DNA from: Isosphaeraceae bacterium
Lineage (GTDB): Bacteria; Planctomycetota; Planctomycetia; Isosphaerales; Isosphaeraceae
DNA: 58,985 bases
Reading direction: 5' to 3'
Assembly: GCA_021324445.1 (NCBI GenBank)
Contig: JAJPJC010000164.1
Span: 1 to 58,985 of the forward strand
Under the pieces are notes generated by a model. The model did not search any database. It saw nothing but the letters and a program-made list of their open reading frames with translations, and was not told the origin of the DNA. The first letter of the stretch is position 1, and each line of letters begins with the position of its first letter. The position numbers were made by a program, and so were the translations under genes. This document shows positions 8,628 to 17,298 of this stretch, piece by piece.

Positions 8628-10745
8628 CTACTGCGGTGCGAATCGGTTGCCGAAGAGCTTGTCGTCGAGGGCGCGTTGTTCGAAATAGGCCCGCTTGGCT
8701 TCGAGCAGCCGGTCGCCGAGGGCGTCGATGCGGCGGGCGAAGTCGTCCTGGTCGGCCGACTCGGCCCAGAGGTCGGCGACCACGTCGGGGAACTCGCGCT
8801 CGTCCTCGAGGTTGCCCAGGATCATGTCGACCTCGCCGATGACCAGCTCGAACATGTTGAGCTTGGCCTCCAGGAGGTGAAGAACGGCGGCCTCGACGGT
8901 GCCGGCGGCGACCAGATTGAACACATGGACATCGTGGGTCTGACCGATCCGGCTGAGCCGGCCGATCCGCTGCTCGATCTTCATGGGGTTCCAGGGCAGG
9001 TCGAAGTTGCAGACGGCGTGGGCGAACTGGAGGTTGCGCCCCTCGCTGCCGGCCTCGGTGCAAAGCAGGAGCCGCGCCGGGCCGCGGAACCGCTCGATGG
9101 CCGCTTCTTTCTCCAGCCGCGACAGCCCGCCGTGGAAGACGGCGACATCGTGGCCAGCCTGCTTGAGCCGGCGCTCGATCAGCTCCTGGGTGGCCCGGAA
9201 CTGGGTGAAGATGACCATCTTGTCGCGGTACTCGCCGACCAGCCCGAGCAGCCGATCGACCTTGGTGCTGTCGCGCTGCGCGCGGGCACGCTCGGCCAGC
9301 TCGACCAGCCGCGCCCGGTCGGACGCCGCCAGTCTGGGCGTCTCGGCGACCTTCGCCAGCGTCCCGGCCGCCGCCTGGCTCGAACTGCCCATCGCCATCT
9401 GGAGGCTCAACAGCGCCATGCGGTTGAGCATCCCACTCTCCTTCGCCTGATCCTTGCCTTTGTCCTTCGCGTCCTTTCGGGCCTGAGCCGCGCGGAGGTG
9501 GCCCCGGACGAACTCGGTCACGTCCTGGTACAGGGCCTGCTCGGGCGTCGACAGCGGCAGGCTCTCGGTCCTGGCCCACCGGCGCGTGAACTGAAGGCCC
9601 ACGGTGCTCCGGCGGTTGCGGATCATCACCTCGGCCAGGAGCGCGTGCAATTCGTCCAGGTGCCGCGGGGTCAGCTTGTCGCGCCGGTCCATGAAGTGGC
9701 GCTGGAACTGCCGCGCCGTGCTCAGCAGGCCGGGCTCCAGGAGCGTCACCAGGTTGAACAGCTCCTCAAGGTTATTCTGCACGGGGGTCGCCGTCAGCAG
9801 GAGGATGAACTGCTTCTGGATCTCGCTGGCGAACTTCCAGGCCTGGGTGTTGCGGTTGCGGAGGTGATGGGCCTCGTCGACGATGACGATGTCCCACCGC
9901 CGGTTCAGGATGGCCGCGCGGTGCGGCTCGCGCTTGGCTGTGTGGATCGACGCGATCACGTGGTCGAACTCCTGCCAGGCGTTGGTCCCGCGCTCGCGGA
10001 AATCCGGATCGTCGTGGCTGATCAACTCGATCGAGAACTTGCGCCGCATCTCGCCCTGCCACTGTTCGATCAGCGACGGCGGCACCAGGACCAGGACCGA
10101 GCGCACCAGCCCCCGGATCATCAGCTCCGAGAGGACCAGCCCGGCCTCGATGGTCTTGCCCAGCCCGACCTCGTCGCAGAGCATCGCCCGGCCGCGGAAC
10201 CGCTGGAGCACGGTCTTGGCTGTGCGGATCTGGTGCTCGAGCAGCTCGATGTCGCGGACCAAGGGCAGCGCGATCAGCCGATCGAAGCCGGCGTGCGTGG
10301 CCAGCCGGGCCGCCTCGATGGCCAGCTCGAACTGCTCCAGGCCGGCCGTCGCCGCGCTGGCGGTCTGGACCACCGGCCAATCGCCCGGATCGAACTCGAT
10401 GGGAACGCCCTGCTCGGTGACGATCTGACCGTTGGCCGGATGCGGCGCGCCGGGTTCGACGATCAGCCGGAACCGGCCCGGCGCGCGGTACTCCAGCCAC
10501 AGAGCCGCGGCATCCGTTCGGGACACGGCCTCACCCAGCTTGGGGACGATGAGCGAGCTGGTTGCCGGATCGATCCGCAAATCGAGGGGATGTCCCGCGG
10601 GATCCTCGATCTGCTCGATCGGGAACCCATCGGGCCCCAGGACGCGGGGCAGGCTCAGCCGGCCGGTCGCGCCGATCGGCTCGACCTCGAACCGATCGCC
10701 CGGCTCGAGGTCGGGTGTGTGAATCAAGCCATGAGGACTTGGCAT
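8628..10745 (-). CDS. SNF2/RapA-type DEAH helicase
   Basis: 705 residues. Residues 1-165 are an unassigned beta-rich N-terminal region. The helicase core follows: motif I DEVGLGKTIEAG (191-202), motif Ia VLVPPSLIEQW, motif II DEAHH (290-294), motif III LLTATPVQNN, and in the second lobe VIFTQFRATQ, EAGSEGRNLQ and the arginine-finger motif QRIGRLSRIGQ. These place it in SNF2-family double-stranded-DNA translocases near RapA/HepA. E. coli RapA recycles RNA polymerase; relatives also occur in phage-defence systems (DrmD, ZorD), but the other genes of those systems are absent. It starts the minus-strand run helicase, zinc-ribbon partner, ParDE, HicBA. Confidence 0.9.
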   Translation of the reverse strand: MPSPHGLIHTPDLEPGDRFEVEPIGATGRLSLPRVLGPDGFPIEQIEDPAGHPLDLRIDPATSSLIVPKLGEAVSRTDAAALWLEYRAPGRFRLIVEPGAPHPANGQIVTEQGVPIEFDPGDWPVVQTASAATAGLEQFELAIEAARLATHAGFDRLIALPLVRDIELLEHQIRTAKTVLQRFRGRAMLCDEVGLGKTIEAGLVLSELMIRGLVRSVLVLVPPSLIEQWQGEMRRKFSIELISHDDPDFRERGTNAWQEFDHVIASIHTAKREPHRAAILNRRWDIVIVDEAHHLRNRNTQAWKFASEIQKQFILLLTATPVQNNLEELFNLVTLLEPGLLSTARQFQRHFMDRRDKLTPRHLDELHALLAEVMIRNRRSTVGLQFTRRWARTESLPLSTPEQALYQDVTEFVRGHLRAAQARKDAKDKGKDQAKESGMLNRMALLSLQMAMGSSSQAAAGTLAKVAETPRLAASDRARLVELAERARAQRDSTKVDRLLGLVGEYRDKMVIFTQFRATQELIERRLKQAGHDVAVFHGGLSRLEKEAAIERFRGPARLLLCTEAGSEGRNLQFAHAVCNFDLPWNPMKIEQRIGRLSRIGQTHDVHVFNLVAAGTVEAAVLHLLEAKLNMFELVIGEVDMILGNLEDEREFPDVVADLWAESADQDDFARRIDALGDRLLEAKRAYFEQRALDDKLFGNRFAPQ

Positions 10746-10833
10746 ACACGGAGGTTTCCAGGTGATCTTCGGGCGCGCGGAGCGATTCGCCTGGGAGTGG
10801 TCTCCTCCCGATGGCCCTGCACTCCAGGCCCTA

Positions 10834-10839
10834 ATTATA
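10834..10839 (-). promoter_or_regulatory. Candidate -10 element of the helicase operon
   Basis: The minus strand reads TATAAT exactly, about 90 bases upstream of the helicase ATG. No convincing -35 hexamer is found at 16-18 bases, so this is a weak call based on a perfect -10 in an otherwise GC-rich spacer. Confidence 0.3.
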
Positions 10840-10877
10840 CCATGCCGCCCGACCTCCGTTTGCCCAGAGACATCACC

Positions 10878-11249
10878 TCACAGGATGGTCGCCCGAGTAT
10901 GCCAGTCATCCGGCAGGAGCGGATACTGGGCGGCCTCCTCCGCAGTGACAGCGCGCTTGGCACGAATGGTGAAGTGGATCCAGCCGCCACATCGCGGGCA
11001 TCGCCCGACGAAGCCGGTATCATTCCACCAGGCGCGTACCAGGGGATCATGGACGGCGCGCCCGTGATCTTCCAAGCGGAAATCGATCGCCTGCATCGGC
11101 TGATCGCAATGATCATGCGGGCAGGAGCCTTCGGGATAGACGATATGAGGCGCCATTTGCCGCTCCCGGCCGCCTTGGCAATAGAGGGCATGCATTTGGT
11201 CAAGTTCCTCAGCAGTCGGAACCGTTCCCCCGACGGAGACCTCAGCCAT
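10878..11249 (-). CDS. Small zinc-binding hypothetical protein
   Basis: 123 residues. Two Cys/His clusters, CPHDHC at about 43-48 and CPRCGGWIHF at about 84-93, suggest one zinc site bridging a compact domain; HALYCQGG upstream may add a ligand. The protein has no signal peptide or membrane segment and no recognisable catalytic motif. It is separated from its neighbours by more than 100 bases on both sides. Function unknown. Confidence 0.65.
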   Translation of the reverse strand: MAEVSVGGTVPTAEELDQMHALYCQGGRERQMAPHIVYPEGSCPHDHCDQPMQAIDFRLEDHGRAVHDPLVRAWWNDTGFVGRCPRCGGWIHFTIRAKRAVTAEEAAQYPLLPDDWHTRATIL

Positions 11250-11357
11250 CGTCCACCTCCTTATCCTCGATCCGACAGGATCGCCACCAAGAGGACTCCT
11301 CAGGCATAGTAGAGTCGGACTGGGACGAGATCAAACGCTCGGTCAGCGGGGCCACGC

Positions 11358-12728
11358 TCAGGGCAGGGGGATGTCCCGAAATTCGAAAGGGATCTCGGCC
11401 GTGGTGCGGATGATGCCGAAGTACAGGAGCGTCGCAGGGAGGTTCACAGCCGGAGCCTCGCCGGCGCCAGCGGGCGGTGTGGGGCCGGGAATGAACGCGA
11501 CCTTGGCCTCCCTTGCCCCTTTTGGCTCGATCCCACACCCCCACCCGGGAAGCCCATTGCCTTTCTCATCCAGAAGGAAGAACTGACGCATCAGGAAGGG
11601 GATCGACATATCCGGGACGGGTGGGAACGCGCCCGGTTGAGTGTCGGTGGGTTTGTTCGGCTCGATATCGAGATCTTCGAACTTCGACCGGATCAGTAAT
11701 TCGATGACCGATAGTGCTTTGGGGTTGAGCTGCGCCGACTGGAGCACCAGCGTCATGTCCGGCCCGTCGAACGACTTCCCTTGTGAGCCAGCGAGCGGGA
11801 CGGTGATTGGCTCGGGCATGAGCTCGACGACCCGGACGGGAATCAAACCCCGAAGCCGTTTGATCAACGCGTTCGTGCGGCTCTGGGGTTTGAGTTTGAT
11901 CTCTAGGTCGAAGATTGGATCAGGAAAACCCCTGAATGCTGGCTCCTCACCCGGACGGATAGGAACGATGAGGGACCGACCCAGATCATCGACCGCCTCG
12001 AGAATCGTCGCTCCACCGGCGGGTTTGAGCAGGAGACGCGGCTCAGCGAGGACTTGCAACTCGAGCGACAGACGCTCATCGACCACCCGCCCCTCACCCT
12101 GGCCGGCTTCGCGCTCGAGGAGCCTGGTCCGCTGGAGAGTGTAACCGACCGTGTGAATCTTGACTCGGAACGGCCCGAAGTCGGATGAGGGACCCGAGAC
12201 CCCAGCCGCCATGAAGATCAGTGGGCACGATCGCGAGAAACTGTCGGGAGCGAGATCAGAATAGTATCCATAACCGAAGCGCATCCTTCCAGCCGCGCAG
12301 AGCCGATCAAGGGCCATTAGCAATGGGATCGGCTTATCCTCTCGCAGGGTGATCCTGCGCAAGAGGTTTTCCCGCACTGCGTCGAGGTCGCCGACCAGAT
12401 CGAAATGGTTCTTTTCTCCCAGCACCTTGATGGCATCGCCTACCGCCTGATTGCGGACATCGAGCGTGACCATCGTCGGATGGGTCAGTACGTCATGCTC
12501 GATCTGGGATAGGAGCTTCGCGGCGCGGTCGCGAACCTCAGCGTCGCGGGACTCGCGGCTCGCCTTGCGGAGCGCGGGCAACACGGCGCGGCCCTTCGCC
12601 TCGAGCGCAGCCGACGCCGCCTCGCGATCGGCCCCACGCGCTGAACCCAGCCGCGCGATCAGAGCCGTGGTCTCGGGATCGTCCGTCGCGGCCAAGACGA
12701 GCATCGCCAGGATGGTGACCGTCTTCAT
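11358..12728 (-). CDS. Exported hypothetical protein with N-terminal HEAT-like region
   Basis: 456 residues from the ATG at 12728. A short hydrophobic start (MKTVTILAMLVLAATDDPET) may be a signal peptide. Residues 15-75 resemble one or two HEAT-like helices (LIARLGSARGADREAASAAL). The remainder, about 85-456, is a beta-rich region with a segment DVRNQAVGDAIKVLGEKNHF of the kind seen in planctomycete secretin/STN-like or repeat proteins; that match is weak. The start overlaps the stop of the upstream antitoxin-like gene (ATGA), so the two are co-translated. No catalytic motif is seen. Confidence 0.7.
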   Translation of the reverse strand: MKTVTILAMLVLAATDDPETTALIARLGSARGADREAASAALEAKGRAVLPALRKASRESRDAEVRDRAAKLLSQIEHDVLTHPTMVTLDVRNQAVGDAIKVLGEKNHFDLVGDLDAVRENLLRRITLREDKPIPLLMALDRLCAAGRMRFGYGYYSDLAPDSFSRSCPLIFMAAGVSGPSSDFGPFRVKIHTVGYTLQRTRLLEREAGQGEGRVVDERLSLELQVLAEPRLLLKPAGGATILEAVDDLGRSLIVPIRPGEEPAFRGFPDPIFDLEIKLKPQSRTNALIKRLRGLIPVRVVELMPEPITVPLAGSQGKSFDGPDMTLVLQSAQLNPKALSVIELLIRSKFEDLDIEPNKPTDTQPGAFPPVPDMSIPFLMRQFFLLDEKGNGLPGWGCGIEPKGAREAKVAFIPGPTPPAGAGEAPAVNLPATLLYFGIIRTTAEIPFEFRDIPLP

Positions 12729-12952
12729 CGATCCCCTCCGGTTGAGAGCTCGTCGGAGATGGCATCGGCGTCGGCATATCCTCGGCCAAATTCCTCGGCC
12801 GACTGTTGTTCCCACTCCCGGTCGGTTTCGCTCTCGGGGAAAAGGATCAGCACGCGCACCGTCTGGCCGATGGGCATGGCGTCAAGCACCGAGGCGGGAA
12901 CCGTCAGGGTTTGGTCCGGATTGAGTTGTGACCGGAATTCCACTGCCTTCAT
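12725..12952 (-). CDS. Orphan antitoxin-like protein
   Basis: 75 residues. MKAVEFRSQLNPDQTLTVPA and then SVLDAMPIGQTVRVLILFPE form a short beta-rich domain like that of AbrB-like or addiction-module antitoxins. The second half is acidic (DREWEQQSAEEFGRGYADAD). No toxin gene is adjacent; the downstream gene overlaps by four bases but is an exported unknown. It may be a solitary antitoxin or a regulator of that gene. Confidence 0.6.
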   Translation of the reverse strand: MKAVEFRSQLNPDQTLTVPASVLDAMPIGQTVRVLILFPESETDREWEQQSAEEFGRGYADADAISDELSTGGDR

Positions 12953-13092
12953 GGTCGCTGCCCTCCAGCCTGCATCTTACCGCGACCGGCGCGTTGCTGT
13001 CTGTAGAGCCGCAATCCGATTGAAATGAGGAGTTAAGTGATTTCTGCAACGCTCAGTGGATGCGATGCCTCACGGACTGGCTCTGACGGCTT

Positions 13093-14760
13093 TCAGAACG
13101 GTATGGTCGGGGCGGTCGGCGGAGCAGCCGGTTTGGGACGGGGCTGAGCCGGCGCCGGCGGGGCCTGGACCGGGGGCGGCGTGAGCCGACGGGCTCGAGC
13201 CTGGGCCTCGGCCTGGGCCCGCGCTTTTTCCTTGGCCGCGAGGTCCGCCCGGCCGCGGTCCAGCGCGTCGCGGTAGGCCGCCAACGTCTCGTCGTCCAGA
13301 TAGCGATCGATCACGGCCTGGAGGTCATTGATCTGGGCCTGGGCAGTCCTGGTCAGAATCGCCTTCTTGCTCTCGGCCTGCTGGCGTGCCGCCTGGTCCT
13401 TCAGGGCGGCCAGCCGCTGCGCAAATTGGTCCTTGGGCGGGAGCTTGGCGGCTTCCTGGATCGTCGCCTCGAGACCGGGCCAGTCGTTGCCCTCCAGCCG
13501 GGCCTTCATCCGGGCCTCGAGCCGGGCCCGGATGGCCACCAGGTCGAGGACCTCGTCGCGGAGCGAGTCGACCTGGGCCTCCAGCGCCACGGTCATCGGC
13601 TTGGGATCGAACGGGATGACGCGCTCCTCCTCGCTCTCCCCCGGCATGACCGGCCGTTCGACCATCGGCTCGATGTTGCCGGCCAGGAGGCGGAGGATCA
13701 CCAGGCCGCTGGCGAAACCCGGGGGCAACACGATCCGGCCGGCGCGATCAGTCAGGCCCAGCTCACGCGGCAGGCCGTCCGGGACCGGGCGGACCGTGAG
13801 CCGATAACCGGCGGCTGGAAGCTGGTCGGGGTTGGTCACGAAGCGGAGCCGCACCGGGCTCTTGCCGGGCTTGATCCCCACGCCGGCCAAGGTGTTGGGC
13901 ACGGTTACCCGCTGGGTCAGCGGATCGTAGTACGCCGAGATGATCGCGCAGCGGGCGACTGCTCCTTCCACCGACTCGACCAGGAGATAGGTCCAGCGGA
14001 TGTTCCGGACGACGACACCCTGCTCGAGCGAGACCAGGCGGAGCGGCTGGAAGATCGTCCCTTTGGTCACGACCCGGCCGGCCGGGCTCGCCGGCTCGAG
14101 GCTGGCCGCCCGGACGGTCAGGAGAGCGCGGCCGCCCTCCTGGCCGGTGATCACGGCCGTGGGGCTGAACAGGTCGAGGGCGAACTCCAGCAGCGCCCGC
14201 GGCGCGTCGGCCAGGACCTCGACCGCTCGCTGCTGGAGCGGGCCCAGCCGGCGCGTGGTGGTATCGTACTCCCGCCCGGAAAAGACCAGGCCGGAACCCG
14301 CGTCGGGGCACTCGGCGTGGACCACCCACACCTTGTCGAATGCCGTGACGTTCGCAAACACCGCAGGGTTCAGGCTGTCCAGGTCGAGGGTCGCGATCGG
14401 GCTCGACGGCGGTGCGATGGACACGACCCACGGAGCACCGATGAACCGGCGCACCATGATGAGCCAGTCCCGGAGCAAATCGCCGCGTCGCGCCGCATCG
14501 AGCCGCGCCGACGGCTGGCTGGCGAAGTGGAGCACGATCCGATAGGGCTGGCGCTCCAGCGGCTCCGCGGCCGTGGAGGACCCCGGCGACGGCTCCGGCG
14601 CGGCCGTCGACGACGGCGACGGCTCTGGTCTTGCCGAGGACTGGCCCTGGGGTGCCGGCCGCGCCGGGGGCCCTTGCCCGGTCGCAGCTTGCTGGACTGG
14701 GACCAGCAGCCAACCGGCCAGGGCGACCACTCCGACTGTGCCGCACTTGGCGATGCTCAT
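13093..14760 (-). CDS. Exported hypothetical protein with coiled-coil, Pro/Ala-rich tail
   Basis: 555 residues. A signal peptide (about 1-29) is followed by a Pro/Ser/Ala-rich linker. Residues 70-360 form a mixed domain containing a metalloprotease-free, beta-rich body. Residues 390-520 are helical with regular EAQVDSLRDEVLDLVAIRAR-type heptads, and the end is PAPAQPRPKPAAPP. Homology is not recognised. It is the last gene of the operon running from 23649; its ATG overlaps the stop of the solute-binding-like gene by four bases. It probably lies in the periplasm or paryphoplasm and may interact with the envelope proteins encoded upstream. Confidence 0.65.
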   Translation of the reverse strand: MSIAKCGTVGVVALAGWLLVPVQQAATGQGPPARPAPQGQSSARPEPSPSSTAAPEPSPGSSTAAEPLERQPYRIVLHFASQPSARLDAARRGDLLRDWLIMVRRFIGAPWVVSIAPPSSPIATLDLDSLNPAVFANVTAFDKVWVVHAECPDAGSGLVFSGREYDTTTRRLGPLQQRAVEVLADAPRALLEFALDLFSPTAVITGQEGGRALLTVRAASLEPASPAGRVVTKGTIFQPLRLVSLEQGVVVRNIRWTYLLVESVEGAVARCAIISAYYDPLTQRVTVPNTLAGVGIKPGKSPVRLRFVTNPDQLPAAGYRLTVRPVPDGLPRELGLTDRAGRIVLPPGFASGLVILRLLAGNIEPMVERPVMPGESEEERVIPFDPKPMTVALEAQVDSLRDEVLDLVAIRARLEARMKARLEGNDWPGLEATIQEAAKLPPKDQFAQRLAALKDQAARQQAESKKAILTRTAQAQINDLQAVIDRYLDDETLAAYRDALDRGRADLAAKEKARAQAEAQARARRLTPPPVQAPPAPAQPRPKPAAPPTAPTIPF

Positions 14761-17294
14761 GGTGATAGCGCCTTGGTCGGTTCGTCCCAGGGGTCCTTGG
14801 CGATCCAGGGGCGGACCTCCCAGGTTTCGAGTCCTTGGTAGAGGTGGTCGGCGACCGGCTGGGGCCCCCGGAGGCGGTCGCGCCAGGCGTAGTGGTCCAC
14901 CAGTTGCCAGAGGGGGATGACCGGCAGCTCATCGCGGGACTCGCGGTCGATCTGGAGGACCAGCTCCCGTGCCGACGGGAGGTCGGAGGCGCGTTCGAGC
15001 TCCAGGAGGAGCTGCAGGATTCGCGGACTGGCGGCCGAGGCGAGCGCGTCGGCCTGGGGTGGCGCGTCGTATCCGGGGCAGAGGATCGGGCCGGCCTCGC
15101 GGATGGGATCCCGGCACCGCACCACGCGGTATGCCAGCTCGAAGCGACGGCCCGCGCGGAGCTCGGTCTCCAGCCGCGACTCCGGCAGCTCGGCGGTCAC
15201 GATCTCGACGCCGGCGATGCGGAAGGCCTCGGCGAGCTTGTCGGCGACGGCGCGAGCCTCGGGGATCGCGGGATACTCGAAAGTCAGCCGGATCCGACCG
15301 CCCCCCTGCTCCTTGCGCGCCGCCGCCACCAGCATCCTGGCCAGCAACATGTCGAATCCCAGCGGCTTGACGCCGGGCGCGTCCCCAGAGCTCCGCTTGG
15401 GGAACGGGCCATCGGCGGGCGCATCGGGGTCCTGGGGCGAGTGCTCGAGCACGACGTCCTCGAGGATCGCCTTGCGGTCGACGGCGTAGGACAACCCGCG
15501 GCGGAGTGCCCGGCTGCGCAGGACAGGGTTGCGGGCGTCCAGCGCGATGAGATGGATCACCGGCTGGGCGTATTGCCCCACCCGGATCCCCGGAGTCCCG
15601 GCCAGGGACGAAACCTGATTGGGCGGGACGTGGTCGATCAAGGTCACATCGCCGCGCCGCAGGGCCGCCGGACCGTGCGCGACTGGGGTCTCGCGGATGC
15701 GACGGATCCTCGGCGGGGCGGGTCCCCCGGGAGGTGGGCCCGTCGTCCCCGAATCCTCGCGGAGCCGCAGCTCGGTCCGCTCGGCGCTCGACTCGAGACA
15801 ACGGTAGGAGCCGTCGCTGACCAGCACGCGCTCGCGCGCGGAGACCGCGACCTTGCCGTCGATCCCGGCATGCGCCGGGCCGACCGGGCCGACCAGTGCG
15901 GCGACCGCCTTGAGCGGCGCGTGGTGAAGCCGGACCTCCACGCGCGTCTCATCGGGCATCACGACGCGGTCGAGCACGTCGGCCCACCGCGCTTCGTAGT
16001 TGAGCGAATGGGGGTCGGTGCGGTCGATGAGGGCGTGGGCGACATCGATCGCCGAGGCCGGTCGCGAGCCATCGGACCAGAGGAACCCGGTGCGGACACG
16101 GATCAACAGCCGATGGGCCAGGTCGGACGTCTCGACCGACGCCGCGAGCTGCCCCGCGCTCTTCCCCTGGCGCGCATCCGGGTCATCACCGGCCAGGATC
16201 GGCCGGTAGATCAGGGGGGTCACGCGGGCATCGGCCGGTGAGTGGACCCACGGACCCAACGGCGTGGCGACATCGGTGACCCCGACGTCGAGGGTCGGCA
16301 CCGCGGCGAAGGCCTGGACGTACTGGGCCTCGGCACCCTCCAGCGCCGGCCAGATCCGCAGTGCTTCGACCAGGGCGTCGAGTCGCGCGGGGCCGCCGGC
16401 CGCCTCCGCCTCCTGGCGCTTCTGGGTCGCCTTGGCCAGGAACAGCGCGCGCATCGCCCGGACCGTCTGGTGCTCAGGCGCCATCTCCTCCAGCTCGTGC
16501 AGGACCCGCCGGCCCCTGGGATAAAGTCCCATCGCAATCGCGCGCTCGATCTGCTTGCCATAGGCCGCCGCCAGTTGATCGAGCAGGCCCGGGTAGTCCC
16601 GCTTCCGATCCAGCAGCTCGCGCAGGAGGCGGAGTCCGCGCTCCGCGTCGCCGTCGAGCAGGGCCCGGCTCCCTTCCGCGAACAGCACGCGATTGACCTG
16701 CTCGTCGAGACCGGCCCAGCTGGGATTGCGCGTTCGGACGCGCAGGCAGCACTCGAAGGCGCGCGCATAATCGCGGGCCAGCAAAAGCCGTTCGGCCTCC
16801 TTCAGCAAGAGGTCTTCGAAATACTCGATTGTCTTGATCGCGGCTCGTTTGATCCTGTAGTCGCGCACCCCGTTGGGGCCTGGTTGCAGCAAGTGGATCT
16901 TCACCGCGTTGAGCGGATCCTCGTTGGGGTCGGTCTCCGGCTCGGGTTCGACGACCCTGGCCGGCTCGCCCGGCCGGCCGATCTCGAAGGGCTTGACGGG
17001 ATTGTTGTCGATGGCTCGTTTGCGTCGCGCTCGTTCCTCGGCGGGACTGTAGACCGGCAGCGGCCGGGGGCTGACCGGCTCAACGATCAAGACCGTCCCA
17101 TCCGTGAGCGTGATGCGGTCGAAGGGGACCGCGCGGAGCAGATCGGCGGCGCCCGCACGCGGCTGGATCGCCTCGGCCGGCTCCTGGCCCCGACTGGACC
17201 GGAGCGAGCTCCAGGTCAGGATGGCCACGACCATCAAGAGGGCGGACAGGACCGTCTGCCCCGCTAACTTTGCACTGGCAGCCAACTTGGACAA
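14757..17294 (-). CDS. Family-5 solute-binding-like protein with N-terminal anchor and TPR-like region
   Basis: 845 residues. A hydrophobic segment at about 13-30 anchors or exports the protein. Residues 50-130 are Pro/acidic-rich, and 165-325 are helical and TPR-like (EAERLLLARDYARAFECCLR). From about 335 onward the pattern of SBP_bac_5 (DppA/OppA-like) is visible: LGPWVHS, LIYRPIL, RTGFLWSDGSRPASAIDVAH, ALRRGLSYAVDRKAIL and a conserved late region. In other systems this fold binds oligopeptides or nickel for an ABC transporter. Here no permease or ATPase is encoded nearby, so its ligand and use are unknown. Four bases separate it from the upstream FHA/PQQ gene. Confidence 0.75.
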   Translation of the reverse strand: MSKLAASAKLAGQTVLSALLMVVAILTWSSLRSSRGQEPAEAIQPRAGAADLLRAVPFDRITLTDGTVLIVEPVSPRPLPVYSPAEERARRKRAIDNNPVKPFEIGRPGEPARVVEPEPETDPNEDPLNAVKIHLLQPGPNGVRDYRIKRAAIKTIEYFEDLLLKEAERLLLARDYARAFECCLRVRTRNPSWAGLDEQVNRVLFAEGSRALLDGDAERGLRLLRELLDRKRDYPGLLDQLAAAYGKQIERAIAMGLYPRGRRVLHELEEMAPEHQTVRAMRALFLAKATQKRQEAEAAGGPARLDALVEALRIWPALEGAEAQYVQAFAAVPTLDVGVTDVATPLGPWVHSPADARVTPLIYRPILAGDDPDARQGKSAGQLAASVETSDLAHRLLIRVRTGFLWSDGSRPASAIDVAHALIDRTDPHSLNYEARWADVLDRVVMPDETRVEVRLHHAPLKAVAALVGPVGPAHAGIDGKVAVSARERVLVSDGSYRCLESSAERTELRLREDSGTTGPPPGGPAPPRIRRIRETPVAHGPAALRRGDVTLIDHVPPNQVSSLAGTPGIRVGQYAQPVIHLIALDARNPVLRSRALRRGLSYAVDRKAILEDVVLEHSPQDPDAPADGPFPKRSSGDAPGVKPLGFDMLLARMLVAAARKEQGGGRIRLTFEYPAIPEARAVADKLAEAFRIAGVEIVTAELPESRLETELRAGRRFELAYRVVRCRDPIREAGPILCPGYDAPPQADALASAASPRILQLLLELERASDLPSARELVLQIDRESRDELPVIPLWQLVDHYAWRDRLRGPQPVADHLYQGLETWEVRPWIAKDPWDEPTKALSP

Positions 17295-17298
17295 CTCC

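Noticed and set aside
5892..10745. Known DISARM or Zorya system
   Set aside because: The helicase type is compatible, but the methylase, DrmA/B/C or ZorA/B/C partners are absent.
8571..11309. 912-codon open frame on the plus strand opposite the helicase
   Set aside because: It is antisense to a protein with clear helicase motifs; its composition is typical of GC-rich shadow frames and it has no domain.
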